Source: Bacteroidales bacterium (GTDB lineage: Bacteria > Bacteroidota > Bacteroidia > Bacteroidales > F082). Taken from it: DNA of 64,000 nt. Where the stretch lies: the NCBI GenBank assembly GCA_013141455.1, contig JABFQW010000012.1, positions 1 through 64,000 of the forward strand, in the 5' to 3' direction. Positions 50,506 to 59,423 of the stretch are shown here, piece after piece (positions within the stretch are counted from its first letter, which is position 1; each line of letters opens with the position of its first letter). The notes under the pieces were generated by a model. The model had not been told where the DNA came from, made no database searches, and saw nothing but the letters and a program-made list of their open reading frames with translations. A program made the position numbers and the translations under genes.

Positions 50506-52622
50506 TATAAATTATTCAGTTTCAATTCAATAATCTGACCCGGAACTTTAAGTGACCCCGAAGGGATCGATTGCCAAACCACTTGTCCGTTTCCGTGTAT
50601 TTCAGGTTTAAGTCCCATCTGTTCAATCAGATACACCGCATCTTTCAATGTCATTCCCGAAAAATCGGGCATCGAATCAGGATATGATTTAAATGACTCA
50701 AACAAGACGTTATATGGCATACTTTTCGAGGTAATCCATTCATTCTTAAAAGCCCGGTCATCGGTTTTTATCCCTAAACTGGTGTACATTTCATGAATAT
50801 CTTCGAAATAGGCTGGTCCATGATACATCGGTATTGAATCAGGAACCGTATCTTTTTTCAATTCATTATCGTGGATATCGAGGCGTGTCGCGTAAATTTT
50901 ATCAGCAATTTCCTTGAATACCGGAGCAGCAACAGCCCCACCATATATTTTTCCCATCGAAGGATTATTTACAACCACGATACACGAATACCGGGGATTG
51001 TTGGCAGGAAAATAGCCGACAAAGGAGGCATTGTAATTTGTTTTGTTGTAACCTGCTTTACCCGACGCAATCTGTGCAGTTCCGGTTTTACCTGCAATTT
51101 TGAACGGACTTTTCTTCATCGATTTCCCTGTTCCCCGCTCCACAACCCGCTCTAAAAGTTGTTTTGCCATTGAAATGGCTTGTTTCGAGGCAATGGCTTC
51201 GTTCAGCACAACAGGTTCAATCGTGGTTACAGCTACACCACCTTGTCTGATTTCTTTCACAAACATGGGTTTCACCATCCTGCCATCGTTAGCAACCGCA
51301 TTATAAAATGTAAGCATTTGCAGAGGTGTGATGGTGAGTTCATAACCGATTGACATCCAGGGCAAACTGGTGCCATACCAGTTCTGTTTATCAGACGGGT
51401 GTTTGATATATGGTTTTGCTTCACCAGCCAACTCAATACCCAGCGGTTTATTGATACCGAAACTGTAAAGCTTGTTGATGTAAGCCTCAGGGTTATTTTT
51501 ATAGGCGTTGTAAACCAATTTCGATATTCCGACATTTGACGATTGCTCGAAAGCCTCGGCCACGGTAATGTTTCCATCACGGATACCATGCACATCTTTC
51601 ATGACCCGGTTATGGTAGATTGTCTGACCGTTTCCGATATATAAATGATCGTTGATCGTTACTTTGTTTTCGTCGAGTAAAGCCAATATCGAAGCCAATT
51701 TAAAGGTTGAACCGGGTTCAACACTTTCGGCAACTGCATAATTATAAGTTTCGTTATACTCACCCGTATTATCATCACGAACCAGATTTGCAATAGCTTT
51801 TATCTGACCGGTTTCAACCTCCATCAATATTGCACAGCCTTGCTTTGCATTGTTTTCGGTAAGATTTCTGCGTAATGCACCTTCTGCAACATCCTGAATT
51901 ACAATGTCGATACAGGTAACCACATCCTTGCCGTTTTGAGGTTCCAGCTCATTGGCGTCAAACACCGGTTTCCAGTCACCATGGTTTATCTTACGGCGCA
52001 GTTGTTTGCCTTCGGTACCTTTCAATTGATCGTGGTAAGCGCCTTCGATCCCAACAAACAAATTTTCGACAGGGTTTGTATAACCTATCGTTCGGCTGGC
52101 TAATTCTTTAAATGGCTTTTCGCGCCGATCATGTTGCACCAGAATCAAACCACCTTTAAATTTTCCTCTTCGGATAATGGGAAAATTCCGAAGTTGTTTT
52201 AACTCTTCATAGCTCACCTTATTTTTTATGAGCATATACCTGTTTCCTTCACGTCTCGCGTTTCGTAATTCGGTCAGGTATTCATTTTTTGAGGTTTCAG
52301 TGAATAATCCTGACAAACAGATCGCCAACGAGTCCACTTCACGATCGAAGGTTATCTGCTCAATATTTGGAGAGCCTACATCCATCCTGACCTCGAAAAT
52401 GGGAATGGAAGTTGCGAGCAACGAACCATCATCCGACAAAATATTTCCCCTGAGGGCTTCGATGCTGAACACCTTGAATTCCTGTTCGAGCGATTTTGCC
52501 AGAACCTGTTCGCCTTTCCAAAACTGAATATACACGATACGTCCAATGATAGATGCTCCAAAAAGCAACATCACTGCATAAAGCAGATAAACACGCAACA
52601 ATATGACACGCTTGCTGTCCAT
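50505..52622 (-). CDS. ftsI: Peptidoglycan D,D-transpeptidase FtsI (PBP3-like) with C-terminal PASTA domain
   Basis: The 705-residue class B PBP has an N-terminal transmembrane helix (VYLLYAVMLLFGASIIGRIVYI), a dimerisation domain, and a transpeptidase domain with EPGSTFKLAS (catalytic Ser of SxxK), EQSSNVG (SxN) and AGKTGTAQ (KTG). Residues about 640-705 (MPDFSGMTLKDAVYLIEQMGLKPEIHG) form a PASTA module, common in Bacteroidota FtsI. It crosslinks septal peptidoglycan with FtsW. Gaps to its neighbours are 1 bp or less. Confidence 0.96.
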   Translation of the reverse strand: MDSKRVILLRVYLLYAVMLLFGASIIGRIVYIQFWKGEQVLAKSLEQEFKVFSIEALRGNILSDDGSLLATSIPIFEVRMDVGSPNIEQITFDREVDSLAICLSGLFTETSKNEYLTELRNARREGNRYMLIKNKVSYEELKQLRNFPIIRRGKFKGGLILVQHDRREKPFKELASRTIGYTNPVENLFVGIEGAYHDQLKGTEGKQLRRKINHGDWKPVFDANELEPQNGKDVVTCIDIVIQDVAEGALRRNLTENNAKQGCAILMEVETGQIKAIANLVRDDNTGEYNETYNYAVAESVEPGSTFKLASILALLDENKVTINDHLYIGNGQTIYHNRVMKDVHGIRDGNITVAEAFEQSSNVGISKLVYNAYKNNPEAYINKLYSFGINKPLGIELAGEAKPYIKHPSDKQNWYGTSLPWMSIGYELTITPLQMLTFYNAVANDGRMVKPMFVKEIRQGGVAVTTIEPVVLNEAIASKQAISMAKQLLERVVERGTGKSMKKSPFKIAGKTGTAQIASGKAGYNKTNYNASFVGYFPANNPRYSCIVVVNNPSMGKIYGGAVAAPVFKEIADKIYATRLDIHDNELKKDTVPDSIPMYHGPAYFEDIHEMYTSLGIKTDDRAFKNEWITSKSMPYNVLFESFKSYPDSMPDFSGMTLKDAVYLIEQMGLKPEIHGNGQVVWQSIPSGSLKVPGQIIELKLNNL

Positions 52623-52623
52623 C

Positions 52624-53028
52624 TTATTGTTCCTTTTTATTTGCGATTATCTTACGTACCGGCTCAACCGATTCTTTTAATCCTGAATTCTCCAGCTTTT
52701 TGATGATGACCGATTGCTTACTTTGGTTCATCACTTTCGATTTCGAAGAGATATATTCGTAATGCAATTCCTTGAGTTCCCGGTTCATATCATCGATTCG
52801 TCGCACGACCGACTCAGCGTAATAGCTATTAGAAATATACAAAACGCCTACAGCAGCAAGAAATACGATATAATTCAACTGTCTCCGCGACCAATCATAC
52901 GCCAGAAATTCACCTCCCAAAACATCGGTAAACAATTTACCAATCCTGCTCTTTTTTTTTGGAGCAACAGGTGGTGCAGGTTGTTCAGCAACCGTCTCTT
53001 CGATAATATGATTGACCCTTGGTTCCAT
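52624..53028 (-). CDS. ftsL: FtsL-like division protein
   Basis: The 134-residue protein has a cytoplasmic Pro/Ala/Lys-rich N-terminus, one transmembrane helix (LNYIVFLAAVGVLYISNSYYA, about 65-85) and a coiled-coil-like periplasmic segment (ESVVRRIDDMNRELKELHYEY). Sequence similarity in this family is weak, so the assignment rests on size, topology and position between rsmH and ftsI. FtsL works with FtsQ/DivIC to activate FtsWI. Confidence 0.85.
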   Translation of the reverse strand: MEPRVNHIIEETVAEQPAPPVAPKKKSRIGKLFTDVLGGEFLAYDWSRRQLNYIVFLAAVGVLYISNSYYAESVVRRIDDMNRELKELHYEYISSKSKVMNQSKQSVIIKKLENSGLKESVEPVRKIIANKKEQ

Positions 53029-53029
53029 C

Positions 53030-53923
53030 TTATTTCTTTTCGGCTATTCGTAAATGTGCACTCCGCGAGCGACTGTTTTTTTCAAGCTCCTGCTCTGATG
53101 CTACAATTGCTTTCCGACTAATCAGACGGTAGGGCGATAAATCGTTTCCAAAGAAATCTTTCTCAATTTCACCCATTGCGTTGCCCGATTTCATAAAACT
53201 CTTCACCATCCGGTCTTCGAGTGAATGATACGATATCACTACCAGCCTGCCTCCCTGGTTCAACAGACCCGCACACTGAGTCAGAAATAATTCCAACACA
53301 TGAAGTTCCTGGTTTACCTCTATCCGCAATGCCTGAAAAACCTGCGCCAACACCTTGTTCTCCTTGTTTCGGGGTAAATGTTTCCTGATGGCTTCTTTCA
53401 GATCGAAGGTTGTTTGAACAGGCTTGTTATTACGCGCCGACACAATTGTTTGCGCCATTCGGCGTGCATTGGGCAACTCGCCATATTTCCAGAGTACTGC
53501 AGACAGATTCTCTTCGGTATATGAATTAATGATCAATGCCGCTGTCAACGGATTGTTCTGATCCATCCGCATATCTAACTGTCCGTCATATCTTGTCGAA
53601 AAACCTTTGTCGGCTACATCAAACTGATGCGATGAAACCCCCAGATCGGCCAGGATGCCATCAACTTTTTTAACGCCATATAACGAAAGGAAGTTCCTGA
53701 GGTATTTAAAATTTTGAGGGACAAATGTAAAACGCTCATCATCAAATGCATTGGATTCAGCATCCTTGTCCTGGTCGAATCCGTAGAGATGGCCTTTTTC
53801 GAGCCTGTTTAAAATCTGACGCGAATGACCACCACCACCAAAGGTAACATCAACATACAGCCCGTTGGGGTTGATGTTTAAACCTTCAATACTCTCATTA
53901 AGCAGAACCGGAAGATGATACAT
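53030..53923 (-). CDS. rsmH: 16S rRNA m4C1402 N4-methyltransferase
   Basis: The 297-residue protein shows HLPVLLNESIEGL, the SAM-binding DVTFGGGGHSRQIL, DGILADLGVSSHQFD, GFSTRYDGQLDMRMD and LVVISYHSLEDRMVKSFM, all RsmH hallmarks. It methylates C1402 of 16S rRNA in the cytoplasm. It lies 2 bp behind mraZ. Confidence 0.98.
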   Translation of the reverse strand: MYHLPVLLNESIEGLNINPNGLYVDVTFGGGGHSRQILNRLEKGHLYGFDQDKDAESNAFDDERFTFVPQNFKYLRNFLSLYGVKKVDGILADLGVSSHQFDVADKGFSTRYDGQLDMRMDQNNPLTAALIINSYTEENLSAVLWKYGELPNARRMAQTIVSARNNKPVQTTFDLKEAIRKHLPRNKENKVLAQVFQALRIEVNQELHVLELFLTQCAGLLNQGGRLVVISYHSLEDRMVKSFMKSGNAMGEIEKDFFGNDLSPYRLISRKAIVASEQELEKNSRSRSAHLRIAEKK

Positions 53924-53925
53924 TT

Positions 53926-54393
53926 CTATTCGTTTACAAAATTGATGTTACCTAATTTCTCCGTAGCCAGTTTCTCGAACTCAGTTTCATCGATTCGATT
54001 AATTTCGGTTTGGTATGCATCAGCATCCCAAAGCTCCATTTTGACCGTTAAAGAAGTAAGTATCACCTCCTTTTGCAAACCACCTTCATCAATAAGGTTT
54101 TTTGGTATGAGCAGCCGACCCGTGCTATCGAGCCTGACCAATTTTGCACCGGCATTGTATTTACGAACCAACTCAACATTCGCCCGCACAAACTGATTTA
54201 ATCCTTTCAGTTTGTCCTGGGTTTGCATCCAATCACTCATCGTATAGAGCTCAAGACATTTGCTGAACAGTCCGGGACGGAGTACGAAACCTTCGTTGGC
54301 GAGATCGCCAAGTTGGTCCTTACAGTCCGCCGGAACCATCAAACGCCCTTTAGCATCTAACTTACAATGATATTGTCCGATCGGGTAGCTCAA
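53926..54393 (-). CDS. mraZ: Transcriptional regulator MraZ (TTG start)
   Basis: The 155-residue protein has two SpoVT/AbrB-like domains, each with the DAKGRL-type motif: CKLDAKGRLMVPADCK near residue 10 and VRLDSTGRLLIPKNL near 95. No ATG precedes the conserved N-terminus in frame; the start is TTG at 54393. MraZ is the autorepressor of the division cluster in other bacteria; three TGGGN-like boxes lie upstream. It is the first gene of a 13-gene operon ending with ftsZ. Confidence 0.93.
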   Translation of the reverse strand: MSYPIGQYHCKLDAKGRLMVPADCKDQLGDLANEGFVLRPGLFSKCLELYTMSDWMQTQDKLKGLNQFVRANVELVRKYNAGAKLVRLDSTGRLLIPKNLIDEGGLQKEVILTSLTVKMELWDADAYQTEINRIDETEFEKLATEKLGNINFVNE

Positions 54394-54431
54394 AATATTG
54401 GATAATTAAGTCGTAAAAATAGTGCATTTTT

Positions 54432-54456
54432 TCCCACATTACCCCATATTTTACCA
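54432..54456 (-). promoter_or_regulatory. MraZ-type operator (three 10-bp spaced boxes)
   Basis: On the minus strand TGGTA (54456-54452), TGGGG (54446-54442) and TGGGA (54436-54432) occur exactly 10 bp apart. E. coli MraZ binds TGGGN direct repeats separated by 5 bp, the same spacing. A -7-like TAACTTTTG (54465-54457) sits directly upstream, so a bound protein would block the transcription start. Confidence 0.7.
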
Positions 54457-54690
54457 CAAAAGTTATCAAATGTTACAATTCTTCAGAAATAAATTCAATT
54501 TTACTTTGTATTAGCTTGATTGCGTGTAACTTAACAATTAGAAATAGTTATTAACAACTGCCCAAATGACGCAAAAGACCGGGTTTATGAACAACTGGAA
54601 TAACACCCCATGTTAAGTGATTGATTTGCAATAAGGTGCATGTGTTGGTCAGAATTAATAAGATTCATGATTTTGATACATCAATTTCCC

Positions 54691-54698
54691 TATTTTTG
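54691..54698 (+). promoter_or_regulatory. -7 promoter element of the glsA-like gene
   Basis: TATTTTTG fits TAnnTTTG, 25 bp before the ATG at 54724. Confidence 0.55.
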
Positions 54699-54723
54699 TT
54701 GAAGATCTATTAAACGGTTATCT

Positions 54724-55578
54724 ATGTCGGACGAAGCTGAAAAACTTCAACGAAAAACAATTGATGTGGAGGGTGTTTTGGCAAAAAAGAATCCAAATAT
54801 TGCCAGATTTTTACCCAAAATTGTCATCAATTATCTCAAACACATTGTCCATCAGGATGAAGTAAATGCAATGATAAACAAGGCATCGAACCTGTATGGC
54901 CTCGATTTTGTGGATGCGATTTTAACCGAATACGCCATATTGGTTAAACCAATCGGCATCGAAAACATTCCTTCGCAAGGGCGTGTTATTGTTGCATCGA
55001 ACCACCCGCTTGGTGGCATCGACGGTGTTGGGCTTATGCAGGCCGTTGGCAGGGTTCGAAAGGATATTTTGTTTCCCGTGAACGATATTTTATTATATCT
55101 CGAAAACCTGAAACCTTTGTTTATACCCATTAACAAACTGGGAAGCAATGTCGAAAACATACGTTTGTTCAACGAATCATTTGCCAGTAATAATTTGATT
55201 TGTTATTTCCCGTTTGGATTGGTATCCCGTCGGAAAAACGGAAAAATTGAGGATCTTGAATGGAAAAAAACTTTCATTACGAAGGCACGAAGCAACAAAC
55301 GCGATATCATTCCCACACATATCAGTGGCCGAAGTTCAAACTTCTTTTATAACCTGAGTGAAATCCGTAAAAAATTAGGCATCAGGGCTAACATTGAAAT
55401 GTTGTATCTTTCGGATGAATTTCACAAACAAAAAGGGAGTACCATGCGAATCACCTTTGGAAAACTTATCCCCTGGCAAACGTTTGATAACCGGTTTTCC
55501 GATTCCCAATGGGCAGAAAAACTTCGGATTCATTCGTACGAACTGGCAAATAATTGTACTGCTGAATTCAATTTATAA
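54724..55578 (+). CDS. glsA: PlsC-like O-acyltransferase, glycine-lipid GlsA type
   Basis: The 284-residue protein has a PlsC-fold core: VIVASNHPLGGIDGVGLM near residues 91-108 holds the catalytic His and Asp with five residues between them (H-x5-D) instead of the usual H-x4-D, and FPFGLVSRRKNG near 160 matches the second acyltransferase motif. It is paired with a GNAT N-acyltransferase 35 bp downstream. This pair makes glycine or ornithine lipids in Bacteroides: GlsB N-acylates the amino acid and GlsA adds the second chain. The head group is not known here. Confidence 0.78.
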   Translation: MSDEAEKLQRKTIDVEGVLAKKNPNIARFLPKIVINYLKHIVHQDEVNAMINKASNLYGLDFVDAILTEYAILVKPIGIENIPSQGRVIVASNHPLGGIDGVGLMQAVGRVRKDILFPVNDILLYLENLKPLFIPINKLGSNVENIRLFNESFASNNLICYFPFGLVSRRKNGKIEDLEWKKTFITKARSNKRDIIPTHISGRSSNFFYNLSEIRKKLGIRANIEMLYLSDEFHKQKGSTMRITFGKLIPWQTFDNRFSDSQWAEKLRIHSYELANNCTAEFNL

Positions 55579-55613
55579 TTACTCATATTACTGATTAGCA
55601 ATATCTTGAAACA

Positions 55614-56564
55614 ATGGAAACTGTAATTCCTCCAATACCTGTTGATATCCTGTTAAAAGAATTAACCCAGGATCGCTTTCTGCGAAAGACCAATAAAGGT
55701 GACAATGAAATTTACATTTTTTCGGATCACGATTCACCAAATCTGATGCTTGAAATTGGCCGTTTGCGTGAACTGACTTTCCGTCATTCGGGTGGAGGAA
55801 CGGGCAAAAAAGTGGACATCGACAAGTACGATCTGGGTGAAAATGCTTTCAAACAGCTTATCGTTTGGAATCCTGAAAATAAAGAAGTCATGGGTGGCTA
55901 TCGCTTTATCGATTGTAAAAATCTGCCAATAGATAAAAATGGTCAGGTTCAAACCCCTACCGCTAAACTGTTTTATTATTCTCCGAAATTTATTGAAGAA
56001 TATATACCATATACCATTGAGTTGGGGCGTTCGTTTGTGCAACCTGCCTACCAGCCCACGACAAATTTACGCAAAGGGATGTACTCTCTCGATAACCTTT
56101 GGGATGGATTGGGTGCGCTGATCGTTACAAATCCCCAATCAAAATATTTTTTCGGTAAGGTAACCATGTATGGTCATTTCGATGTGTACGCACGTGACTT
56201 GATTTTATCGTTTATGCATAAATATTTTCCTGATAATGAACAACTTGTAACTCCACATATTCCCTTGCAAATTACATCACCGAAAGAAATGATCGATAGC
56301 GTTCTTTGTGGTTCAAATTATAAGGAAGATTACAAGAACATGAACAGGGAGGTAAGGCTATGCAATGAAAACATACCACCACTTTTTGATGCCTATATGA
56401 ATCTCTCATCGACCATGAAAACCTTTGGAACTGCCTTGAATGCCTCGTTCGGACAAGTGGAAGAAACCGGTATTATTATCACTTTCGATGATATGCATCC
56501 GCTTAAATCGGACAGGCACATTAAAACCTTTATCCCTGACCAAAAACCACTACATCTAACATGA
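55614..56564 (+). CDS. glsB: GNAT N-acyltransferase, OlsB/GlsB type
   Basis: The 316-residue protein matches the OlsB/hemolysin-like acyl-ACP N-acyltransferase group: LMLEIGRLRELTFRHSGGGTGKKVDIDKYDLG, QLIVWNPENKEVMGGYR and YTIELGRSFVQPAYQ. It is longer than proteobacterial OlsB (about 270-300) and fits Bacteroides GlsB. It should make monoacyl aminolipid from acyl-ACP and glycine or a related amino acid. Its stop overlaps the engB start by 4 bp. Confidence 0.8.
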   Translation: METVIPPIPVDILLKELTQDRFLRKTNKGDNEIYIFSDHDSPNLMLEIGRLRELTFRHSGGGTGKKVDIDKYDLGENAFKQLIVWNPENKEVMGGYRFIDCKNLPIDKNGQVQTPTAKLFYYSPKFIEEYIPYTIELGRSFVQPAYQPTTNLRKGMYSLDNLWDGLGALIVTNPQSKYFFGKVTMYGHFDVYARDLILSFMHKYFPDNEQLVTPHIPLQITSPKEMIDSVLCGSNYKEDYKNMNREVRLCNENIPPLFDAYMNLSSTMKTFGTALNASFGQVEETGIIITFDDMHPLKSDRHIKTFIPDQKPLHLT

Positions 56565-57181
56565 TCATAGAGACCGCTGAATTTTTACAAAGTAATACAC
56601 AAATGTCGAAACTTCCTGAAGCTCGTTTTCCGGAGTTTGCATTCATCGGGCGGTCGAACGTTGGAAAATCTTCCTTAATCAATGCCATTACCGGAAAAAA
56701 GGGATTGGCAAAAACATCAGGGAAACCTGGTAAAACGATTACTGTGAATCATTTCCTTATCAATAAAAACTGGTATCTTGTTGATTTACCGGGCTATGGA
56801 TTTGCGAAGCGTTCAAAAACAGAACGTGAGAAATGGGATAAGCTGATGCGAAATTATATGATGAAACGTGAAAACTTAGTTTACACCTTTATACTCATCG
56901 ATTCGCGGCTCGAACCCCAAAAAATCGACCTCGATTTCATTGAATGGATGGCTGAATCGCAGGTTCCTTTCGTGATCGTCTTTACAAAAACCGACAAATT
57001 GGGTAAAACAGCCATTGCAACGAACTTAGATGTATATAAAAAACAACTCCTCCAAAATTGGGAGGAGTTGCCAATTATCATTTCTACTTCAGCTATATCA
57101 GGTAAAGGAAAAGATGAAGTGCTCGATCTTATCGAAGGTCAAACTACCTCATTCAAGGCTTTTAATTCAACCAAAATATAG
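56561..57181 (+). CDS. engB: Ribosome biogenesis GTPase EngB/YsxC
   Basis: The 206-residue GTPase has FIGRSNVGKSSLINAI (G1), the G2 region TVNHFLIN, DLPGYGFAKRSKTER (G3), VIVFTKTDKL (G4) and STSAISGKG (G5), the full TRAFAC set of EngB, needed for 50S assembly. It overlaps the GNAT gene by 4 bp. Its 3' end overlaps the convergent biotin-carrier gene by 43 bp. Confidence 0.95.
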   Translation: MIIETAEFLQSNTQMSKLPEARFPEFAFIGRSNVGKSSLINAITGKKGLAKTSGKPGKTITVNHFLINKNWYLVDLPGYGFAKRSKTEREKWDKLMRNYMMKRENLVYTFILIDSRLEPQKIDLDFIEWMAESQVPFVIVFTKTDKLGKTAIATNLDVYKKQLLQNWEELPIIISTSAISGKGKDEVLDLIEGQTTSFKAFNSTKI

Positions 57182-57489
57182 TTTTTTACTACTCTTTCAC
57201 CAGCCACTGCATTTACTTTCATTACTTTAGCATCGAATGGCGCCTTCAGTTGGTTCAGCATTTTCATCGCTTCCAACTCAACAAGATCCTGACCATGCTT
57301 AACCATCTCACCTTCTTTAACATATACGGCGGTAACTGTTCCGGGAATAAAGGCTAATATCTGGCCAAAATCTCTGCGGGCATAAGGTTTCCGTACAACA
57401 TATTTCTTGGTAAGCAGGGTTTGGTATTCAACACCATCAATCACAAGCACCTTGTATTCATTCACAGGTTCTTTCTTTAATTCTTTCAT
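57139..57489 (-). CDS. Biotin carboxyl carrier protein
   Basis: The 116-residue protein ends in a biotinyl domain with VELEAMKMLNQLKAPFDAKV, where the Lys of EAMKM is the biotinylation site, preceded by a Pro/Arg-rich linker region. It carries CO2 on biotin for a biotin-dependent carboxylase or decarboxylase. The partner carboxyltransferase lies 11 bp upstream. Its last 43 bp overlap engB on the other strand. Confidence 0.92.
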   Translation of the reverse strand: MKELKKEPVNEYKVLVIDGVEYQTLLTKKYVVRKPYARRDFGQILAFIPGTVTAVYVKEGEMVKHGQDLVELEAMKMLNQLKAPFDAKVMKVNAVAGERVVKNYILVELKALNEVV

Positions 57490-57500
57490 TTTTTTCGTGC

Positions 57501-59048
57501 TTAAAATGGTGGAATACCATGCTTTTTAGAAGGTACATCAACAACTTTTTCTTTCGATATTTCGAGTGAATGCATCAGCATCCTACGGGTCTCAGAAGGT
57601 TCGATTACGGCATCAACATATCCATAAGCAGCTGCCACATACGGATTTGCAAATTTTGTTTTATATTCTTCAACCATCTTCGCACGCATTTCATCAGGAT
57701 TTTCGGCTGCCAAAATCTCCTTCCGGAAAATAATATTTGCTGCGCCTTCGGGTCCCATAACAGCAATCTCGGCTGTTGGCCATGCAAATACAAAATCGGC
57801 ACGCAAATGGTTCGAACACATCGCTATATATCCTCCGCCATATGCTTTACGCATGATGACTGTAATTTTTGGCACCGTTGCTTCAGAATAGGCATACAGT
57901 ACTTTCGCACCATGACGAATAACTCCGGCATGTTCCTGATCGATGCCTGGCAAATAACCGGGTAAATCGACCAGCGTAACCAATGGGATATTAAACGCAT
58001 CGCAATATCTTATAAAACGGGCTGCTTTGTCCGATGAATCAACATCGAGCACACCGGCGAGTACATTGGGTTGATTGGCCACAAAACCCACGCTGTCACC
58101 ATTTATCCTTCCAAAACCAATGACAATATTTGCCGCGAAGAGTTCCTGTACTTCCAAAAACTCTGAATTGTCGGCCAATGATTTGATGATATCGCGCACA
58201 TCATAAGGCGATCGCGGATCGGTTGGCAAAATTGAGTCAATCTTGAAACTACGGGTAAGTGGGGCCTTTTTTGGGAATCGTTCGGCTTTCTTCTTATTAT
58301 TCCAGGGAATAAAACTTACGAGCTGTTTTATCTGGTCGAAACATTCCTCTTCGCTTACAGCAAAGAAATGTGCGTTTCCTGTAATTTCGCAATGAACACG
58401 TGCGCCTCCCAACTCTTCCATCGAGATTTCTTCACCTAAAACTGTCTTGATTACCTCAGGACCGGTAATGAACATCTTCGAGATGTTTTCAACAACAAAA
58501 ACAAAATCAGTTAAGGCCGGCGAATAAACCGCACCACCTGCGCAGGGGCCCAGGATGACTGAGATTTGAGGAATAACACCGGAAGCCTGGGTATTGCGGT
58601 AAAATATTTCACCATAACCAGCCAACGAATTTACCCCTTCCTGAATACGGGCACCACCTGAATCGTTGATTCCGATGATCGGTACTTTCAATTTCATGGC
58701 ATGATCCATGATCTTGGTTATTTTTTTCGCGTGCATCCATCCCAACGACCCACCGGCAACGGTAAAGTCCTGTGCATAGATACAAACCGGATGCCCGCTC
58801 AGCGTTCCTGTTCCGGTAATAACTCCATCGCCAGGGAGATATTTTTTGTCCATATCAAAATCCTTGGCGGCATGCTCAACAAATAAATCATACTCATGAA
58901 AAGACTTAGGATCAAGGAGGGCGATAATACGTTCACGTGCTGTGAGTTTGCCGATCGCTTTTTGTTTTTCGATGGCTTTTTCACCTCCTCCCATCAGTGC
59001 ATCGCGCATACGACGCAATAAGTCAGAGTTCTTCTGTTTAATACTCAT
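57501..59048 (-). CDS. Acyl-CoA carboxylase carboxyltransferase subunit (propionyl-/methylmalonyl-CoA type)
   Basis: The 515-residue protein is a full carboxyltransferase beta subunit: GKLTARERIIALLDPKSFHEYD, DSGGARIQEGVNSLAGYGEIFYRN, ILGPCAGGAVYSPALTDF, LVDLPGYLPGIDQEHAGVIRHGAK and IMRKAYGGGYIAMCS form the crotonase-like active sites. It fits propionyl-CoA carboxylase or the soluble part of methylmalonyl-CoA decarboxylase (MmdA). Only the biotin carrier is beside it; no biotin carboxylase or OadG/OadB-like gene is in the window, so the direction of the reaction is open. A -7 element lies about 110 bp upstream. Confidence 0.93.
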   Translation of the reverse strand: MSIKQKNSDLLRRMRDALMGGGEKAIEKQKAIGKLTARERIIALLDPKSFHEYDLFVEHAAKDFDMDKKYLPGDGVITGTGTLSGHPVCIYAQDFTVAGGSLGWMHAKKITKIMDHAMKLKVPIIGINDSGGARIQEGVNSLAGYGEIFYRNTQASGVIPQISVILGPCAGGAVYSPALTDFVFVVENISKMFITGPEVIKTVLGEEISMEELGGARVHCEITGNAHFFAVSEEECFDQIKQLVSFIPWNNKKKAERFPKKAPLTRSFKIDSILPTDPRSPYDVRDIIKSLADNSEFLEVQELFAANIVIGFGRINGDSVGFVANQPNVLAGVLDVDSSDKAARFIRYCDAFNIPLVTLVDLPGYLPGIDQEHAGVIRHGAKVLYAYSEATVPKITVIMRKAYGGGYIAMCSNHLRADFVFAWPTAEIAVMGPEGAANIIFRKEILAAENPDEMRAKMVEEYKTKFANPYVAAAYGYVDAVIEPSETRRMLMHSLEISKEKVVDVPSKKHGIPPF

Positions 59049-59159
59049 AAGATGGTTAAAATTAGTTTCTTATAAAACACGAACAGATAAGTTAAGCTAA
59101 ATGTTTGTATGTCATTGCGTTACGACATTCTATTATCAGACTAACTTACCTGTTTAATG

Positions 59160-59167
59160 CAAAAATA
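59160..59167 (-). promoter_or_regulatory. -7 promoter element of the carboxyltransferase and biotin-carrier operon
   Basis: The minus strand reads TATTTTTG (TAnnTTTG), giving a leader of about 105 nt to the ATG at 59048. Confidence 0.5.
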
Positions 59168-59373
59168 CTCTATTTAATAAAAATAGCAACTGAATATTTA
59201 ACCACTTCTATTCTCAACTTCGATGCAATATCCGATAACTGTTTGATATAAGATATTTTACATTGGACGGCATTGTTTATAAATAAATACGACAATAAAC
59301 CGATTGCGTTCCCGGTATTCACACAATCGAATGATTCCTGAATAAAAACGACCAAAGCCAAAAAAAAAGTTCA

Positions 59374-59404
59374 AAAAAAAACCGACACATAACATGCCGG
59401 TTTC
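59374..59404 (-). terminator. Rho-independent terminator of the T9SS cargo gene
   Basis: On the minus strand ACCGGCA (59401-59395) pairs with TGTCGGT (59387-59381) with one G-U pair and a 7-nt loop, followed by a run of T. It lies about 20 bp behind the stop at 59424. Confidence 0.75.
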
Positions 59405-59423
59405 CTTACTATTTCGAACCTGT

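Larger units (their letters stand above)
54394..54723. other. Divergent intergenic region with mraZ control sequences
   Basis: This 330-bp AT-rich gap holds the MraZ-type boxes (54432-54456) and the promoter elements of the divergent mraZ and glsA-like genes. No open frame or RNA gene was seen. Confidence 0.7.
59049..59423. other. Intergenic region between carboxyltransferase and T9SS cargo genes
   Basis: This 375-bp gap contains the -7 element of the carboxyltransferase gene (59160-59167) and the terminator of the T9SS cargo gene (59374-59404). No supported gene or RNA was seen. Confidence 0.6.
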
